A stretch of DNA of 64,000 bases from Pelagibius litoralis (GCA_029287455.1 JARFRB010000038.1:30329-94328), one strand, 5' to 3'. Counted from the stretch's first letter, positions 1-9,908 are shown. The notes: generated by a model from the sequence alone, not told the origin. A program made the numbers and translations.

Positions 1-296
1 TGGGTAATGACGCAGACCTGAAGCACCGCGCGCCGCGCGGCCCCGCTGGCGGGTGTCAGGGCCTTCTGCGGCCCAACCTCCTGATCGATCCAATCCAGAA
101 TGGCCGCGCTATCCACCAGCACTTCGCCGTCGTCCAGCTTGGCCACCGGCACCCGCACCATGGGGTAGAGAGCGGCGATCTTTTCCTTGTCGTCGGTGGT
201 GGCCCATTCCGCCCGCTCAAACGGCAGGCCGAGGATCTCTAGCGAGATGACCACGCGGCGCACGAAAGGGGACATGTCACGGCCGATCAGGAGCAT
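1..296 (-). CDS. Glutathione S-transferase family protein, N-terminal part (cut by window edge)
   Basis: The 98 visible residues begin MLLIGRDMSPFVRRVVISLE and match the thioredoxin-fold N-terminal domain of glutathione S-transferases. The SPFVRRV stretch lies where the family binds glutathione. A later MVRVPVAKLDDGEVLVDSAAILDWID segment corresponds to the cis-Pro (VPV) and the E/D-S-A-I glutathione-binding turn. The ATG at 296 is preceded by GGAGGAGG at good spacing. The all-helical C-terminal domain lies outside the window, so substrate class cannot be judged. It is the last visible gene of a minus-strand series that includes heme A synthase and Usg. Confidence 0.85.
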   Translation of the reverse strand, partial: MLLIGRDMSPFVRRVVISLEILGLPFERAEWATTDDKEKIAALYPMVRVPVAKLDDGEVLVDSAAILDWIDQEVGPQKALTPASGAARRAVLQVCVIT

Positions 297-387
297 GGAA
301 CGCGCCTCCTCCAAGAGCGGGACTTCATACCTCCGCTATAGCAGCCTTTGGCGCCCTGGAACAGCCGCTTGGCCTGATTTTACGGCG

Positions 388-1467
388 CTAAGAGGGGTGT
401 TTGGCGGTCCGATAGCGGTGCAGCGTGTCTAGGGCCGCGGTCAGAAGCACGATGGCGCCGGCCTGGTGCAGCGCCCCAAGCCACACCGGCACCACCGCCA
501 GCAAGGTCCAAATGCCGAGTCCGACCTGTGCCAGCGCGACCACGGCGACCCGGTCATAGGCCCGCCGCAAGCCACGCCCGAGCGCGGCTTGGCGCGACCA
601 TGCCCAAAGCAAGGCCGCCGCCACGAGAGTGGCGATGGCCAGCAGGCGGTGATTGAACTGCACGGCGGCGATGTTCTCGAAGAAGTTCAAGGGCCAGGGC
701 GAAAGCTCCCCGTAGCCCGCTGGAACGATATCGCCGTCCATCAAGGGAAAGGTGTTGTAGGTCAGGCCCGCGTTCAGGCCCGCCACGAAGGCGCCGGCCA
801 GTATGGTGAGGGCCAGCAGAACGCAAAATCCTATAAGGCGAGCGCGGCTGGGCGGTGGGGCTATAGCCACGTCCGCTTTGCCTTGTTCCGCCGGTCGCAA
901 CAGGCCCAAGGCCAGCCAAAACAGATAGCTGTAGATCACCAACGCCAGGCCCAAATGCATCGCCAGGCGGTATTGGCTGACGTCGGTGCGCTCGGCGAAG
1001 CCGCTCGCAACCATGAACCAACCCATGAACCCTTGTAGCGCCCCTAGCCCGAAGGCGAGCCAAAGATAGGGCGCCAGGCCGCGCGGCAAGCGGCCGCTGA
1101 GCCAGAACCATAAGAAGGGCAGCAAGAACACCACGCCGATCAGCCGTCCCCAGAGCCGGTGCACCCACTCCCACCAAAAGATCTCCTTGAATTCGGCAAG
1201 GCTCATGCCCCGGTTGATTTCCTGGTATTCGGGAATGGTCCTGTAGAGTTCGAAGAGCCTTTGCCACTCCGCCTGGCTCAAGGGGGGCAGGCTGCCGGCG
1301 AGCGGGGCCCACTCCATGATCGACAAGCCCGACTCCGTTAGCCGCGTAATCGCGCCAATCACCGCCATGGCGAAGATCATCGCGCAGCACACCAAAAGCC
1401 ATATACCCACGGCACGGGGAGTGGTGGCGGTGGTCCGCGCGGTTTGGTGAGGGGCTGCGACAGCCAT
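388..1467 (-). CDS. ctaA: Heme A synthase (COX15/CtaA family)
   Basis: This 359-residue integral membrane protein converts heme O to heme A for aa3-type cytochrome oxidases by oxidising the C8 methyl group. The sequence shows about eight hydrophobic segments. It has the COX15-type N-terminal signature around residues 38-60 (GAITRLTESGLSIMEW), the WWEWVHRLWGR segment near 97-107 with a likely heme-ligand His, a paired histidine region (RLAMHLGLA), and a C-terminal NHR/LHQ pair. The length is normal for the alphaproteobacterial type. No ctaB, ctaG or oxidase subunit gene is beside it, so it is separated from the oxidase operon. Start ATG at 1467. Confidence 0.93.
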   Translation of the reverse strand: MAVAAPHQTARTTATTPRAVGIWLLVCCAMIFAMAVIGAITRLTESGLSIMEWAPLAGSLPPLSQAEWQRLFELYRTIPEYQEINRGMSLAEFKEIFWWEWVHRLWGRLIGVVFLLPFLWFWLSGRLPRGLAPYLWLAFGLGALQGFMGWFMVASGFAERTDVSQYRLAMHLGLALVIYSYLFWLALGLLRPAEQGKADVAIAPPPSRARLIGFCVLLALTILAGAFVAGLNAGLTYNTFPLMDGDIVPAGYGELSPWPLNFFENIAAVQFNHRLLAIATLVAAALLWAWSRQAALGRGLRRAYDRVAVVALAQVGLGIWTLLAVVPVWLGALHQAGAIVLLTAALDTLHRYRTAKHPS

Positions 1468-1636
1468 GCGACCTTCGACCTTGATTGTTCCGGCAACGGG
1501 GATTTAGGCCAGCCGGAGAGCGTAGCCAAGCCACGGGGCCTCTTCGCGACCATTTGCCACGCGGCCGCCAAGGTCAAGCCAATTAGCCGCGGCCCACCGC
1601 GGCGGCGGGCGCGCCGTGTCGTGCTGTTCGGATTCG

Positions 1637-1897
1637 CTAGTGCAAGGACAGGCGGATGTCGGCGTGTCTGAGTTCGCCGGGGGAAACCACCGGAAGGTGT
1701 GCAACTTGCACGGAATGCAGCTTCCCATCGAGGTTGCGGTCCCAGAAATCTAGGAATTTGCGCAACTGTGGGAAGTGTGGTGCCTGGTCATACTCTTGCC
1801 AGATGTAGCTTTGCAGCAGCTTGGGATAGTCCGGCAGGTGATAGAGTATCTCCGCCGTGGTCAGGCGGAAGTTGTGAAGTTGCAGGTTCAAACTCAT
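1637..1897 (-). CDS. Usg family protein
   Basis: This small 86-residue protein carries the hallmark RLTTAEILYHLPDYPKLLQSYIWQEYDQAPHFPQL followed by FLDFWDRNLDGKLHSVQVAH. These are diagnostic of the Usg family found across Alphaproteobacteria. Its molecular function is not established. A longer frame is open back to 1963, but the ATG at 1897 has TGGAGG eight or nine bases upstream and gives the usual family length, so that start was chosen. It lies between the TerB-like gene and ctaA on the same strand, with 134 and 169 bp gaps, so cotranscription is possible but not shown. Confidence 0.85.
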   Translation of the reverse strand: MSLNLQLHNFRLTTAEILYHLPDYPKLLQSYIWQEYDQAPHFPQLRKFLDFWDRNLDGKLHSVQVAHLPVVSPGELRHADIRLSLH

Positions 1898-2031
1898 CCG
1901 TGTCGACCTCCATTCCAGTGGAACGGCGTTCCCCCAAGGAAAGTCTGCACGGATCAGGATCAACCGACAATCGTAAATTTTTCGTAATTACAACGTGCTA
2001 GCAGCAACTTCTCGAGACTGCTGCCAGACTG

Positions 2032-2436
2032 TCACGCCCGGGCGAAGCGGGCGCGCGCCCCCCGTTCGATGGCGGCGGCCTCAAGACGCCCGATGGCCAA
2101 GCGGTCGCGCAAGATCTCCAGAAGCCGCAATTCCTCTTGGCTCGCGGTGCCGTCCGCCGCGATCACATCGCAGGCAAGGGCGTAGGCGGTTTCTCGCAGC
2201 CGCTCGGGCAAGGCGTCCGCGACCTGATCGATGATCTTATCCAGCCCCTCGGGGTCCGCGAGCAATTCCGCGCAGCGCTGCGCCACCTGCGACAGATCGC
2301 CCAGATCGTAGTTGCGGAAGACCGGCAGGACCTTGAGCATGTCACCCATGATCTCGAGCTCGGAATCAGTCATGGTTTCGTCGGCCGCCGAGGCCAGGAC
2401 CATGGTGTAAATCAGGGCGTTTTGGGCATCGAGCAT
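2032..2436 (-). CDS. TerB-like (tellurite resistance family) protein
   Basis: 134 residues, all predicted helical. The N-terminal motif ALIYTMVLASAADETMTDSELEIMGDML (about residues 7-34) is repeated in form near 83-105 (ALACDVIAADGTASQEELRLLEILRD). Two helix / A-A-D / acidic / E-E repeats of this kind are the TerB fold, whose acidic residues can bind metal. The TerB superfamily is linked to tellurite resistance and stress signalling, but solitary TerB-like proteins have no fixed role. No other ter gene is nearby. The ATG at 2436 is clear. The upstream neighbour on the same strand is a Sel1-repeat protein 99 bp away. Confidence 0.8.
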   Translation of the reverse strand: MLDAQNALIYTMVLASAADETMTDSELEIMGDMLKVLPVFRNYDLGDLSQVAQRCAELLADPEGLDKIIDQVADALPERLRETAYALACDVIAADGTASQEELRLLEILRDRLAIGRLEAAAIERGARARFARA

Positions 2437-2535
2437 GACAGGCGAACTTCCGAGAAATGGCGAGAGGCGCGGCCGCCGGGCCGAAGCGCGCGCACTCTAG
2501 GGTTCGGGCGGCCCGCCCGTCAAGGCGGGCGCCCG

Positions 2536-3249
2536 TCACTCGTCTTCCGGAACGGTCAGGCCGGTGTCCTCGCGCAGCTGCTCCAGGACCTCGGCCGCCC
2601 GCTCGTCGCCAAGGTCCCTGGCCTGTTCCAAGAGATCCATAACGCGCACCTCATCGGGCGCGTCGAGGTCGTCGAGATGCATGAGCGCCAGGCTCGTCAT
2701 GGCCGCGGCGACACCCGCGTCCGCCGCTATATTCAGGTAGCGCTTGGCGGAGTCACGGTCCACCGGCTGATCGAACAATCCTTGCTCGAACGCGACCGCG
2801 ACGTTGTGGGCGGCCTGCCCGCGCCCCAGTTCGGCTGCCGCGAGGTAGTGCCGGAACGCGGTTTCCGGGTCCGCCGGTGCCACGTCGCCGCGCAGGTAAA
2901 GGTCCGCCAGGGTCTCGTGCGCCACGCCCGCCAAGCGATCCGCCTCGCCGCCTTCACCGTCCGGCTCCACGCCGTCGACCGCTTCGCTCAACAGCTCGAA
3001 GGCCCGCTCCGCATCGTGTTCGCCGCTATCGGCCGTCAACAGCATGATTGCCAGGTTGATGTGTGCCGTTGGCTCGAAGGTGATGGCGACAATCTCCTCC
3101 AGGAGCAGGCGCAGGTGATGGGGGTTCGGGTTCGCGTCCGGCGACAGCAGTGCCGCAATCACGCGACTCGCCTCCTCATAGCGCCCGGTGGCGATGTGGC
3201 CTTCCGCAAGGTCGTAGGCGCGGCGTATGACGTCGTCTTTGTCTGGCAT
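2536..3249 (-). CDS. Sel1/TPR-like repeat protein
   Basis: 237 residues of alpha-helical repeats. Sel1-like units are visible at about residues 110-145 (ETLADLYLRGDVAPADPETAFRHYLAAAELG), 148-183 (AHNVAVAFEQGLFDQPVDRDSAKRYLNIAADAG) and 186-220. The pattern of a small residue, a loop with a charged insert and then A-x-x-Y/W is typical of Sel1 repeats, which act as protein-interaction scaffolds. There is no signal peptide, so it is likely cytoplasmic. It is divergent from trhA (147 bp apart) and lies upstream of the TerB-like gene. Its partner cannot be named from sequence. Confidence 0.75.
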   Translation of the reverse strand: MPDKDDVIRRAYDLAEGHIATGRYEEASRVIAALLSPDANPNPHHLRLLLEEIVAITFEPTAHINLAIMLLTADSGEHDAERAFELLSEAVDGVEPDGEGGEADRLAGVAHETLADLYLRGDVAPADPETAFRHYLAAAELGRGQAAHNVAVAFEQGLFDQPVDRDSAKRYLNIAADAGVAAAMTSLALMHLDDLDAPDEVRVMDLLEQARDLGDERAAEVLEQLREDTGLTVPEDE

Positions 3250-3396
3250 GGCGGAGATGTGGTGTCGCGGGATTGCGTTTTCACGGGCCTAGATTCTAAC
3301 GGTCCTAGATCTTCCGGGGCCGCTTGGCGTCTAAGCCTCCATTTCGAAACATCATGTGATTTGTCGTACTTGAGTAAGGATTATTAACTATAGCTC

Positions 3397-4092
3397 ATGG
3401 CGGATCTAACGACACTCTGGCGCGAAAAGCACGAAGAGGACTACAGCCTCGCCGAGGAGATGGTGCACGCGGCAACTCATGGGGCCGGTGCGCTCGCGGG
3501 TTTGATCGGCTTGATCGTTCTGCTGGTCGCGGCCGGCGAGCGCGGGGATGCGGCCGGCTATGTCGCCGCTATCGTCTACGGTGGCTCCCTCGTCATCTGC
3601 TATTTGGCTTCGGCGCTTTACCATGCAGCCTGGGAGCCAAAGGTTAAGGACGCCTTTCTCGCTCTCGATCACGCGGCAATTTTTCTCCTAATTGCAGGCA
3701 CCTACACCCCAATCGCCTTGCTGGCCATGCCTCCGGAGGTCGGCCAGCCGCTGTTCCTGACAATGTGGGCGATCGCCGCCTTCGGGATTGCCTTCAAGCT
3801 TGGCCTGCACCTCAGGGGCATGAGTGACAGTTATGAGTTCGTTTCCCTGGCCTTGTATCTTGGCATGGGCTGGCTGGGGCTGGTGTGGGGCGGTGGCGCC
3901 TTGGTCGAGGCCTTGCCGGCCCAAGGTCTGCTGTGGCTGGTCGTTGGGGGCCTGCTCTACACCTTGGGCGTGGGCTTCTATCTGTGGCGTCAGCTCAAGT
4001 TCAACCACGTGATCTGGCACTTCTTGGTGCTTGCTGCGAGCGCCAGCCACTTCATCGCGGTTCTGGAATACGTTTTGCTGCCGAGCGCTTGA
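3397..4092 (+). CDS. trhA: Hemolysin III family membrane protein (TrhA)
   Basis: 231-residue seven-transmembrane protein of the TrhA/YqfA (PAQR-related) family. Diagnostic sites are EEMVHAATHGAGA (residues 20-32), SALYHA (about 72-77), LDHAAIFLLIAGTYTP (about 89-104) and the C-terminal HVIWHFLVLAASASHF. The conserved histidines in these segments form the putative zinc site of the PAQR fold. Despite the historic name it is not generally a secreted toxin; bacterial members are linked to membrane-lipid homeostasis. The ATG at 3397 lacks a well-spaced ribosome site, because the nearest AAGGA is about 17 bases upstream. A short-leader transcript or another start is therefore possible. Confidence 0.88.
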   Translation: MADLTTLWREKHEEDYSLAEEMVHAATHGAGALAGLIGLIVLLVAAGERGDAAGYVAAIVYGGSLVICYLASALYHAAWEPKVKDAFLALDHAAIFLLIAGTYTPIALLAMPPEVGQPLFLTMWAIAAFGIAFKLGLHLRGMSDSYEFVSLALYLGMGWLGLVWGGGALVEALPAQGLLWLVVGGLLYTLGVGFYLWRQLKFNHVIWHFLVLAASASHFIAVLEYVLLPSA

Positions 4093-4317
4093 CGCTTAGG
4101 CGTCCCGGGCGGCGTCCCGAGCGGTGCTCCGGAAGCGGCCTGCAATTCGCATTCAGGGGCCTTCTTCGCAGTTTGCATCCCGTTTCGCGGTTAGCAACCG
4201 CCCGGGACCGGCGTGAACCCTGAAGTTTCCGGCGAATCGGCCTGGCATGTCTCTTGCTTATCATGGCTACATCAAGAGGCGCATGGGAGCCTCGGATCCG
4301 CCGCGAAGGGATCTGCC

Positions 4318-4806
<489 letters not shown>

Positions 4807-4875
4807 GGCAAGGGCTCGCGACGGCGGCCTCTTCTGGGGGGACGTGACAACCAGGATGGTCGTGGCGTGAAAGAG

Positions 4876-4910
4876 AAGAGCCCGGAGCAGGTAAGGCTCC
4901 GGGCTCTTTT
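4876..4910. terminator. Bidirectional rho-independent terminator
   Basis: A perfect 13-bp inverted repeat, AAGAGCCCGGAGC (4876-4888) and its complement (4896-4908), encloses a 7-base loop and ends in a T run (TTTT to 4910). The A-rich left end gives a T run on the opposite strand as well. It lies between the convergent orphan receiver gene (plus) and the Bax inhibitor-1 gene (minus), so it can terminate both. Confidence 0.92.
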
Positions 4911-4934
4911 CATTTGTCCTGGGGCTGCGAGCGG

Positions 4935-5663
4935 TTACTCGCTGCGCATGATCCCAAGGATGTTCAGGATGTGGATGAACAGCGTAATGAAGCTGCCATA
5001 GAGCATGAAGGCGCCGAAAATCGCCTTGCGCGTGGTCACGTCGTGCCCATCCGACTCGTAATAGAAGTTCTTGATCATCTGCGTCTCCCAGGCGGTCACG
5101 CCCGAGAAGATCAGGACAACGCCGCAGGAGATTAGCAGCGAGAAGCCGGTCGACTCCACGAAGAAGAAATTCACCAGCATCGCGATGATGAGGCCGATGG
5201 CGGCCATCATAAAGAAGGTCGCGAAGGGCGAAAGGTCGCGCTTCGTGGTGTAGCCGAAAAGGCTCATGCCGGCGAAGGTTCCCGCGGTGATCAGAAACGC
5301 CCGGACGATGATCATCGGGTCGCTTTGGGCGTAAACGAAGAACGCCGGCGCCAAAATCAGGCCCCACATGCCCGCGTAGATCCAGAAGCAGAGCTGCGCG
5401 ACGCCGATGGACTTGGTCATCATCAGCCGCGGCGCGAAGAAGCCAAGACCAAGGATTCCGAGGAAGAACACCAGGTTCAGCGGTGCCAGGGTCATGACCA
5501 GCGCCGGATTCATGGCGATGATCATCGCCAGAGCGCCGGTGAAGGCGACGCCAAGCGACATGTAGTTGTAAACGCGCAACATATAGCTGCGAAGGCCGGT
5601 ATCCACCTGCGCCTGCGCGGCCATGTCGCGGGACATTGTGCGGCGATCGGGGCCTTGTGCCAT
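4935..5663 (-). CDS. Bax inhibitor-1 / YccA family membrane protein
   Basis: 242 residues with seven hydrophobic segments and the Bax1-I family signatures: RVYNYMSLGVAFTGALA near the N-terminus, a central FLITAGTFAGMSLFGYTTKRDLS, and a C-terminal LYGSFITLFIHILNILGIMRSE that matches the family ending D/S-F-I-x-L-F-x-x-I-L. Bacterial members such as YccA modulate the FtsH protease or act as pH-sensitive cation leaks; which applies here is unknown. The start at 5663 was preferred over an upstream extension to 5732 because GGAGAG stands just upstream. The gene ends at the terminator at 4876-4910. Confidence 0.9.
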   Translation of the reverse strand: MAQGPDRRTMSRDMAAQAQVDTGLRSYMLRVYNYMSLGVAFTGALAMIIAMNPALVMTLAPLNLVFFLGILGLGFFAPRLMMTKSIGVAQLCFWIYAGMWGLILAPAFFVYAQSDPMIIVRAFLITAGTFAGMSLFGYTTKRDLSPFATFFMMAAIGLIIAMLVNFFFVESTGFSLLISCGVVLIFSGVTAWETQMIKNFYYESDGHDVTTRKAIFGAFMLYGSFITLFIHILNILGIMRSE

Positions 5664-5798
5664 GGATCTTCTCTCCAGACTCTTAGTGCAAACTCGTGAC
5701 CAGAATATCGGAGCCTCGGGCGCCCGAATCAATAGATTTCCGCACTGGTGCAGGGAGAATTTTGAGATCGCCGCCGGAAGCTGGGCGTCTCCCGCCGT

Positions 5799-8387
5799 TT
5801 ATTCGTTGCGCAGCAGCGGCGCCGATTTATGGGACAAAGCTCTCCAGGTCCCCGCGAAGCCGAAGGCCAGGGTGATCGCGGTCGCCCCAAGTGCCGTCAG
5901 GGCCACACGCGGCGCCATGAAGGCGAAGTCGTCGGCGTTCATGATGTCGGTCAGCACCCACCATGCCGCCACTGTGCCGAACAGGGTGGCGACACCGGCG
6001 GTGATCAGGCCGATCAGACCGTACTCCAGCAAGAAAGCCCCGGCGACCCGCGCCCGGGTGGCGCCCAGCACCTTCAGGACCACCGCATCGTAGATGCGGC
6101 GTTGCCGGCCGGCCGCCACCGCCCCAGCCAACACCAAGATGCCGGCGATCAAGGTGACCCCAGCCGTCGCGGAGAGCGCCACGGCGATGTTGTCCAGAAT
6201 CTCGGCGAAGCTTGCCAGCGCTTCCTTTACCCGGATGGCCGAGACGTTTGGAAATGCGTCTATCACGTGCCCTTCGAGCGCATCCTCCCCCGCGGGATCG
6301 AGGTGCACCGTGGCGATATGCGACTGCGGCGCCCGCTCCAGAAGGCCGGGCGAAAAGATCATCACGAAGTTGATGGTCAGGTCGCTCCAGCGGATTTCGC
6401 GCAAGTTCGCGATCTCCACCTCGACGTCACGGCCTAGAATATTGATCGTCAGACGATCGCCGGGGTGAAGGCCTAGCTTGGTTCCGACCTCCGCGTCCAG
6501 GGAGACCAGGGGCGGCCCGTCATAATCGGCCGGCCACCAGCTTCCCTCCAGGATCCGCGTTCCCTCGGACGGGGTGCGCGACCAGGTCAAGCCCCGGTCG
6601 CCGCGGAAAATCCATGCGATATCTTCGGGGATCTCCATGGCTTCGGGCGGGGTGCCGTTGACCGCGGAGATCCGTCCGCGCAGCATGGGCACCCGCGTCA
6701 ACTCCTCCACCCCCGGCTGGCTGGAGACGAGGGCGTCGAACTCCTCCACCTGGTCCGGCTGAATGTCGATGAAGTAAAAGCCCGGCGCTTCCTCGGGCAT
6801 GTCCTCCAAGACCTGGCCCTTCAAGTTGCCTTCAATCAGCGCGATGGCGATCAATACCGTCAGCCCCAGGCCCAATGAGGTGATCACGCTTGCCGTGGGC
6901 GCGCCCGGCCTATGCAGATTCGCAACCGCCAAGCGTAGGCCGGGGTGGCGCGCGCGGGGCAGCTTCCTGGCGATCCAAGTCACCGCCGCGCCGCAAAGGC
7001 GGAAAGCGAGCAGGGCTGCCGCCGCGCCGGCGATAAACCCAAGGGCGAAGCGCGTGTTGTCGGTTCCCAGGACAGCGGCGCCGATCAAGGCGAGAGTCGC
7101 CGCCGCAACCGCTGCCATGGCCCAGACCGGGGGCAGCTTGCGCACCGGCTGAACGCTATCGCGGAACAAGCTGGCGGCAGGGATCTGCTGGGCGCGTGCC
7201 AAGGGCCACAAGGAGAAAACCAGGGTAATGAGAATGCCGAAGAGGGCGGCCATGGCCAAGGGGCCAAGGAAAACCTGAAGGTCCAGGTCGAAGCCCAGGC
7301 GCTCGCCAAGCATCGGTCCGACCAGCAGGGGCATCACCGCCCCCACCACCAAGCCCGCGGCGATACCGAGGACGGCCAGGATCGATACCTGCGCGAGGTA
7401 GGTTTGGAAGATCAGCCGTGAGGGCGCCCCGAGGCACTTCAGGGTGGCGATGGTTGCCTTCTTCTCCTCGAGAAAGCTGCGCACCGCGTTGGCGACGCCG
7501 ACACCGCCGACCAGCAGCGAGGTCAGGCCCACCAAGGTCATGAATAGCGTCGTCTGATCGACGAAGCGCCGGAGCCCGGGTGCCGCGTTGGAGAGATCGC
7601 GCAAGCGCCAGCCCGCCTGTGGCAGGTCCGCGTTTAGCCTTTGGGTCCAGGCGGAGGCGTTTTCGCCCTGGGGCAGATCCAGGCGGTAGTGATAGCGGAT
7701 CAGACTGCCCGGCTGCAGCAGCCCGGTTTCCTCCAAGCTGCCGAAATCCACCATGACCCTTGGGCCTAAAGTGAACGCCCGGGCGGCGCGGTCCGGTTCC
7801 TTCGCGACCGTGCCCCGAATCTCGTACTCGATCTCGCCGATACCCAGGCGATCGCCAACGGACAGGCCAAGGCGGGCCAGGAGCCCCCGGTCCACAAGTG
7901 CGCCCCAAACGCCGTCGCGCGGCGCCAGAAGGCCCACGGTGTTGCCGTTCGGCTCCACGGGCTCGCTCACCAGGTTGCCATGGAGCGGGTAGGAGGGGTC
8001 CACACCCTTCAGTTCCACCAGGCGCCGGCTCCCCCCTTCCGCCGGATTGCGGGCCATGGTGCGAAGTTCGGCTGTCTGAGATAGCCGTCGACTGTTATCC
8101 GAGAGCCAGGCGGATTCCTCCGGCGTGGCAGCCCGATGGGTCAGCCGCAATTCCATTTCCCCGCCCAAGAGGGCGCGGCCGTTGGCTTGCAATCCGCTCA
8201 AAACCGCTTGTGAGAGCGAGCCGACACCGGCGATCGCTGCCACCCCCAGCATCAGGCAAGCGAGGAAGATCCGGAATCCGCGCAGTCCACCCCGAAGCTC
8301 CCGGCGCGCCAGGCGCAAGGACAGCCCAAGGTCCCCGGCGGGGCGCTGGGCGCTTTGGGGCAGGCGCCCGGCGGTCGCTTCGCTCAT
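5799..8387 (-). CDS. ABC transporter permease, FtsX/YbbP-like
   Basis: 862 residues: an N-terminal membrane helix (about residues 37-60), a large extracytoplasmic domain, an FtsX-type block of three helices (about 280-400), two more helices (about 425-470), a second periplasmic domain and a final FtsX block (about 740-855). This two-FtsX, ten-helix plan is that of YbbP and the lipoprotein-release/macrolide-exporter superfamily. The start is four bases after the stop of the ATPase gene, so the two are translationally linked. Together with divergent tesA the arrangement matches ybbA-ybbP/tesA in other proteobacteria. The exported substrate is unknown. Confidence 0.9.
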   Translation of the reverse strand: MSEATAGRLPQSAQRPAGDLGLSLRLARRELRGGLRGFRIFLACLMLGVAAIAGVGSLSQAVLSGLQANGRALLGGEMELRLTHRAATPEESAWLSDNSRRLSQTAELRTMARNPAEGGSRRLVELKGVDPSYPLHGNLVSEPVEPNGNTVGLLAPRDGVWGALVDRGLLARLGLSVGDRLGIGEIEYEIRGTVAKEPDRAARAFTLGPRVMVDFGSLEETGLLQPGSLIRYHYRLDLPQGENASAWTQRLNADLPQAGWRLRDLSNAAPGLRRFVDQTTLFMTLVGLTSLLVGGVGVANAVRSFLEEKKATIATLKCLGAPSRLIFQTYLAQVSILAVLGIAAGLVVGAVMPLLVGPMLGERLGFDLDLQVFLGPLAMAALFGILITLVFSLWPLARAQQIPAASLFRDSVQPVRKLPPVWAMAAVAAATLALIGAAVLGTDNTRFALGFIAGAAAALLAFRLCGAAVTWIARKLPRARHPGLRLAVANLHRPGAPTASVITSLGLGLTVLIAIALIEGNLKGQVLEDMPEEAPGFYFIDIQPDQVEEFDALVSSQPGVEELTRVPMLRGRISAVNGTPPEAMEIPEDIAWIFRGDRGLTWSRTPSEGTRILEGSWWPADYDGPPLVSLDAEVGTKLGLHPGDRLTINILGRDVEVEIANLREIRWSDLTINFVMIFSPGLLERAPQSHIATVHLDPAGEDALEGHVIDAFPNVSAIRVKEALASFAEILDNIAVALSATAGVTLIAGILVLAGAVAAGRQRRIYDAVVLKVLGATRARVAGAFLLEYGLIGLITAGVATLFGTVAAWWVLTDIMNADDFAFMAPRVALTALGATAITLAFGFAGTWRALSHKSAPLLRNE

Positions 8388-8391
8388 TGGA

Positions 8392-9108
8392 TCAAGCCCC
8401 CGCTTGCTCGGTCAAGAAACCATCATCCACGATCTGTCCGTCGTTCAGCCGCACGGTCCTGCGGCAGCGCGCCGCCAAGGCCGTGTCGTGGGTTATGAGC
8501 AATAGCGTGGTGCCGGCCGCGGTGCCGAGGTCGAAAAGCAGTTCCATAATGCGCTCACCGGTCTCGCCGTCCAAGTTGCCGGTCGGCTCGTCGGCCAAAA
8601 GCAGTTTGGGGCGCGTTGCCACGGCCCGGGCGAGAGCGACCCTTTGCTGCTCGCCGCCGGAGAGCTGCCCCGGGTAATGGGTCACTCGATGCCCCAGACC
8701 CACTTGCTCCAAGGCGCGCCGCGATTCGGAGAAGGCGTCGCCGCGCCCGGCGAACTCCAGAGGCACCGCCACGTTCTCCAGGGCGGTCATGGTGGGAATG
8801 AGATGGAAATCTTGAAACACGATGCCGATGGTGTCGCGCCTGAACTCCGCCAAGGCGTCTTCGTTCAAGCTTTCCAGATCGACGCCGTCCACCGCCACGC
8901 TTCCGCCGGTTTGGCGCTCCAGGCCCGCCATAATCATCATCATCGAGGACTTGCCCGAGCCCGAAGGCCCGACGATAGAGACGGTTTCTCCGCCGCCAAC
9001 CGAGAGGTTTAGGCCGCGCAAGACCTCGACGGCGCCTGCGCCGCTCGCGTAAGTCAGGGCGAGATCGCGTAGTGCCACGATCGGCCGGGAAGCGGATGAC
9101 GTGCTCAA
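8392..9108 (-). CDS. ABC transporter ATP-binding protein, YbbA/LolD type
   Basis: About 238 residues with a full nucleotide-binding domain: Walker A GPSGSGKSS, a Q-loop (VFQDFHLIPTMTALENV), the signature LSGGEQQRVALARA, Walker B LLLADEPTGNLD and the switch His (LLITHD). The sequence groups with YbbA/LolD/MacB-type ATPases that serve FtsX-like permeases. The start is uncertain. A TTG at 9108 follows GGGAG and removes an atypical N-terminus, while the frame stays open to another TTG at 9186. No ATG fits the family alignment. It forms a two-gene unit with the permease. Confidence 0.9.
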   Translation of the reverse strand: MSTSSASRPIVALRDLALTYASGAGAVEVLRGLNLSVGGGETVSIVGPSGSGKSSMMMIMAGLERQTGGSVAVDGVDLESLNEDALAEFRRDTIGIVFQDFHLIPTMTALENVAVPLEFAGRGDAFSESRRALEQVGLGHRVTHYPGQLSGGEQQRVALARAVATRPKLLLADEPTGNLDGETGERIMELLFDLGTAAGTTLLLITHDTALAARCRRTVRLNDGQIVDDGFLTEQAGA

Positions 9109-9275
9109 ATCCTTAAAGCTCCCAAGGGCTTGGCGAGTGGTTATCGGGAAGTCTCTTGCTCCGATATGGGTCCGCCGCCGCGTCAATCAACGCTTGTTTT
9201 CGGCGAGGCCAATGCTTGATCATAAAACGATACGGGCCAATCTCCCCTGTAGATCAATTCAGCGCTAGGACACTT

Positions 9276-9908
9276 ATGAAACGCTTCGTCACGGCCGCCA
9301 TCGCACTATCGCTTTCGATCCTGCTCGCGGCCCCGTTGGCGGCGGCGGAGATCAAAATCCTTGCCTTCGGGGACTCGCTTGTCCACGGCTATGGCCTGCC
9401 CGCGGCCGACACCTTTCCCGCGCAGCTTGAAACCCGGCTCAAGGCGAGCGACCCGGAGGTCAGCGTGATCAACGCGGGCAACTCCGGCGACACCACGGCG
9501 GCCGGCCGCGCGCGACTGGACTGGGCGCTTGCCGAATCGCCGGACGCGGTGATCGTGGTGCTGGGCGCTAACGACGGCCTGCGCGGGCTGGAGCCGAGCC
9601 AGACCTACGCAAACCTCGATGCAATCCTCGGCGAGCTGGAGGGGCGCGGCCTGCCGGTGTTGCTAGCGGGCATGCTCGCACCCCGCAACCTGGGCAGTGC
9701 CTACGTCGAAGAGTTCGATGGCGTGTTCCAGCGCTTGGCGGCCGAGTACCCTGTCGTCTTCTATCCCTTCTTCCTGGACGGCGTCGCCACGGTGCCGGAG
9801 CTCAACCAGCCCGACGGCATCCACCCCAACGCCGCGGGCGTGGCGGAGATCGTCGAGCGCCTCCTCCCCGCCGCCCAGGAATTGGTGCGGCAGTCAAGGG
9901 GCGGTTGA
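9276..9908 (+). CDS. tesA: Arylesterase / lysophospholipase TesA family (SGNH hydrolase)
   Basis: 210 residues with an N-terminal signal peptide (MKRFVTAAIALSLSILLAAPLAAA), so the protein acts in the periplasm. All SGNH blocks are present: block I FGDSLVHGYGL with the nucleophile Ser, block II NAGNSGDTTAAG with Gly, block III GANDGLRG with Asn, and block V DGIHPNAAG with the Asp-His pair. TesA-type enzymes hydrolyse acyl-thioesters, aryl esters and lysophospholipids. The ATG at 9276 follows AGGA. Divergence from the YbbA-type ATPase gene is conserved in many proteobacteria and suggests linked roles in lipid handling. Confidence 0.92.
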   Translation: MKRFVTAAIALSLSILLAAPLAAAEIKILAFGDSLVHGYGLPAADTFPAQLETRLKASDPEVSVINAGNSGDTTAAGRARLDWALAESPDAVIVVLGANDGLRGLEPSQTYANLDAILGELEGRGLPVLLAGMLAPRNLGSAYVEEFDGVFQRLAAEYPVVFYPFFLDGVATVPELNQPDGIHPNAAGVAEIVERLLPAAQELVRQSRGG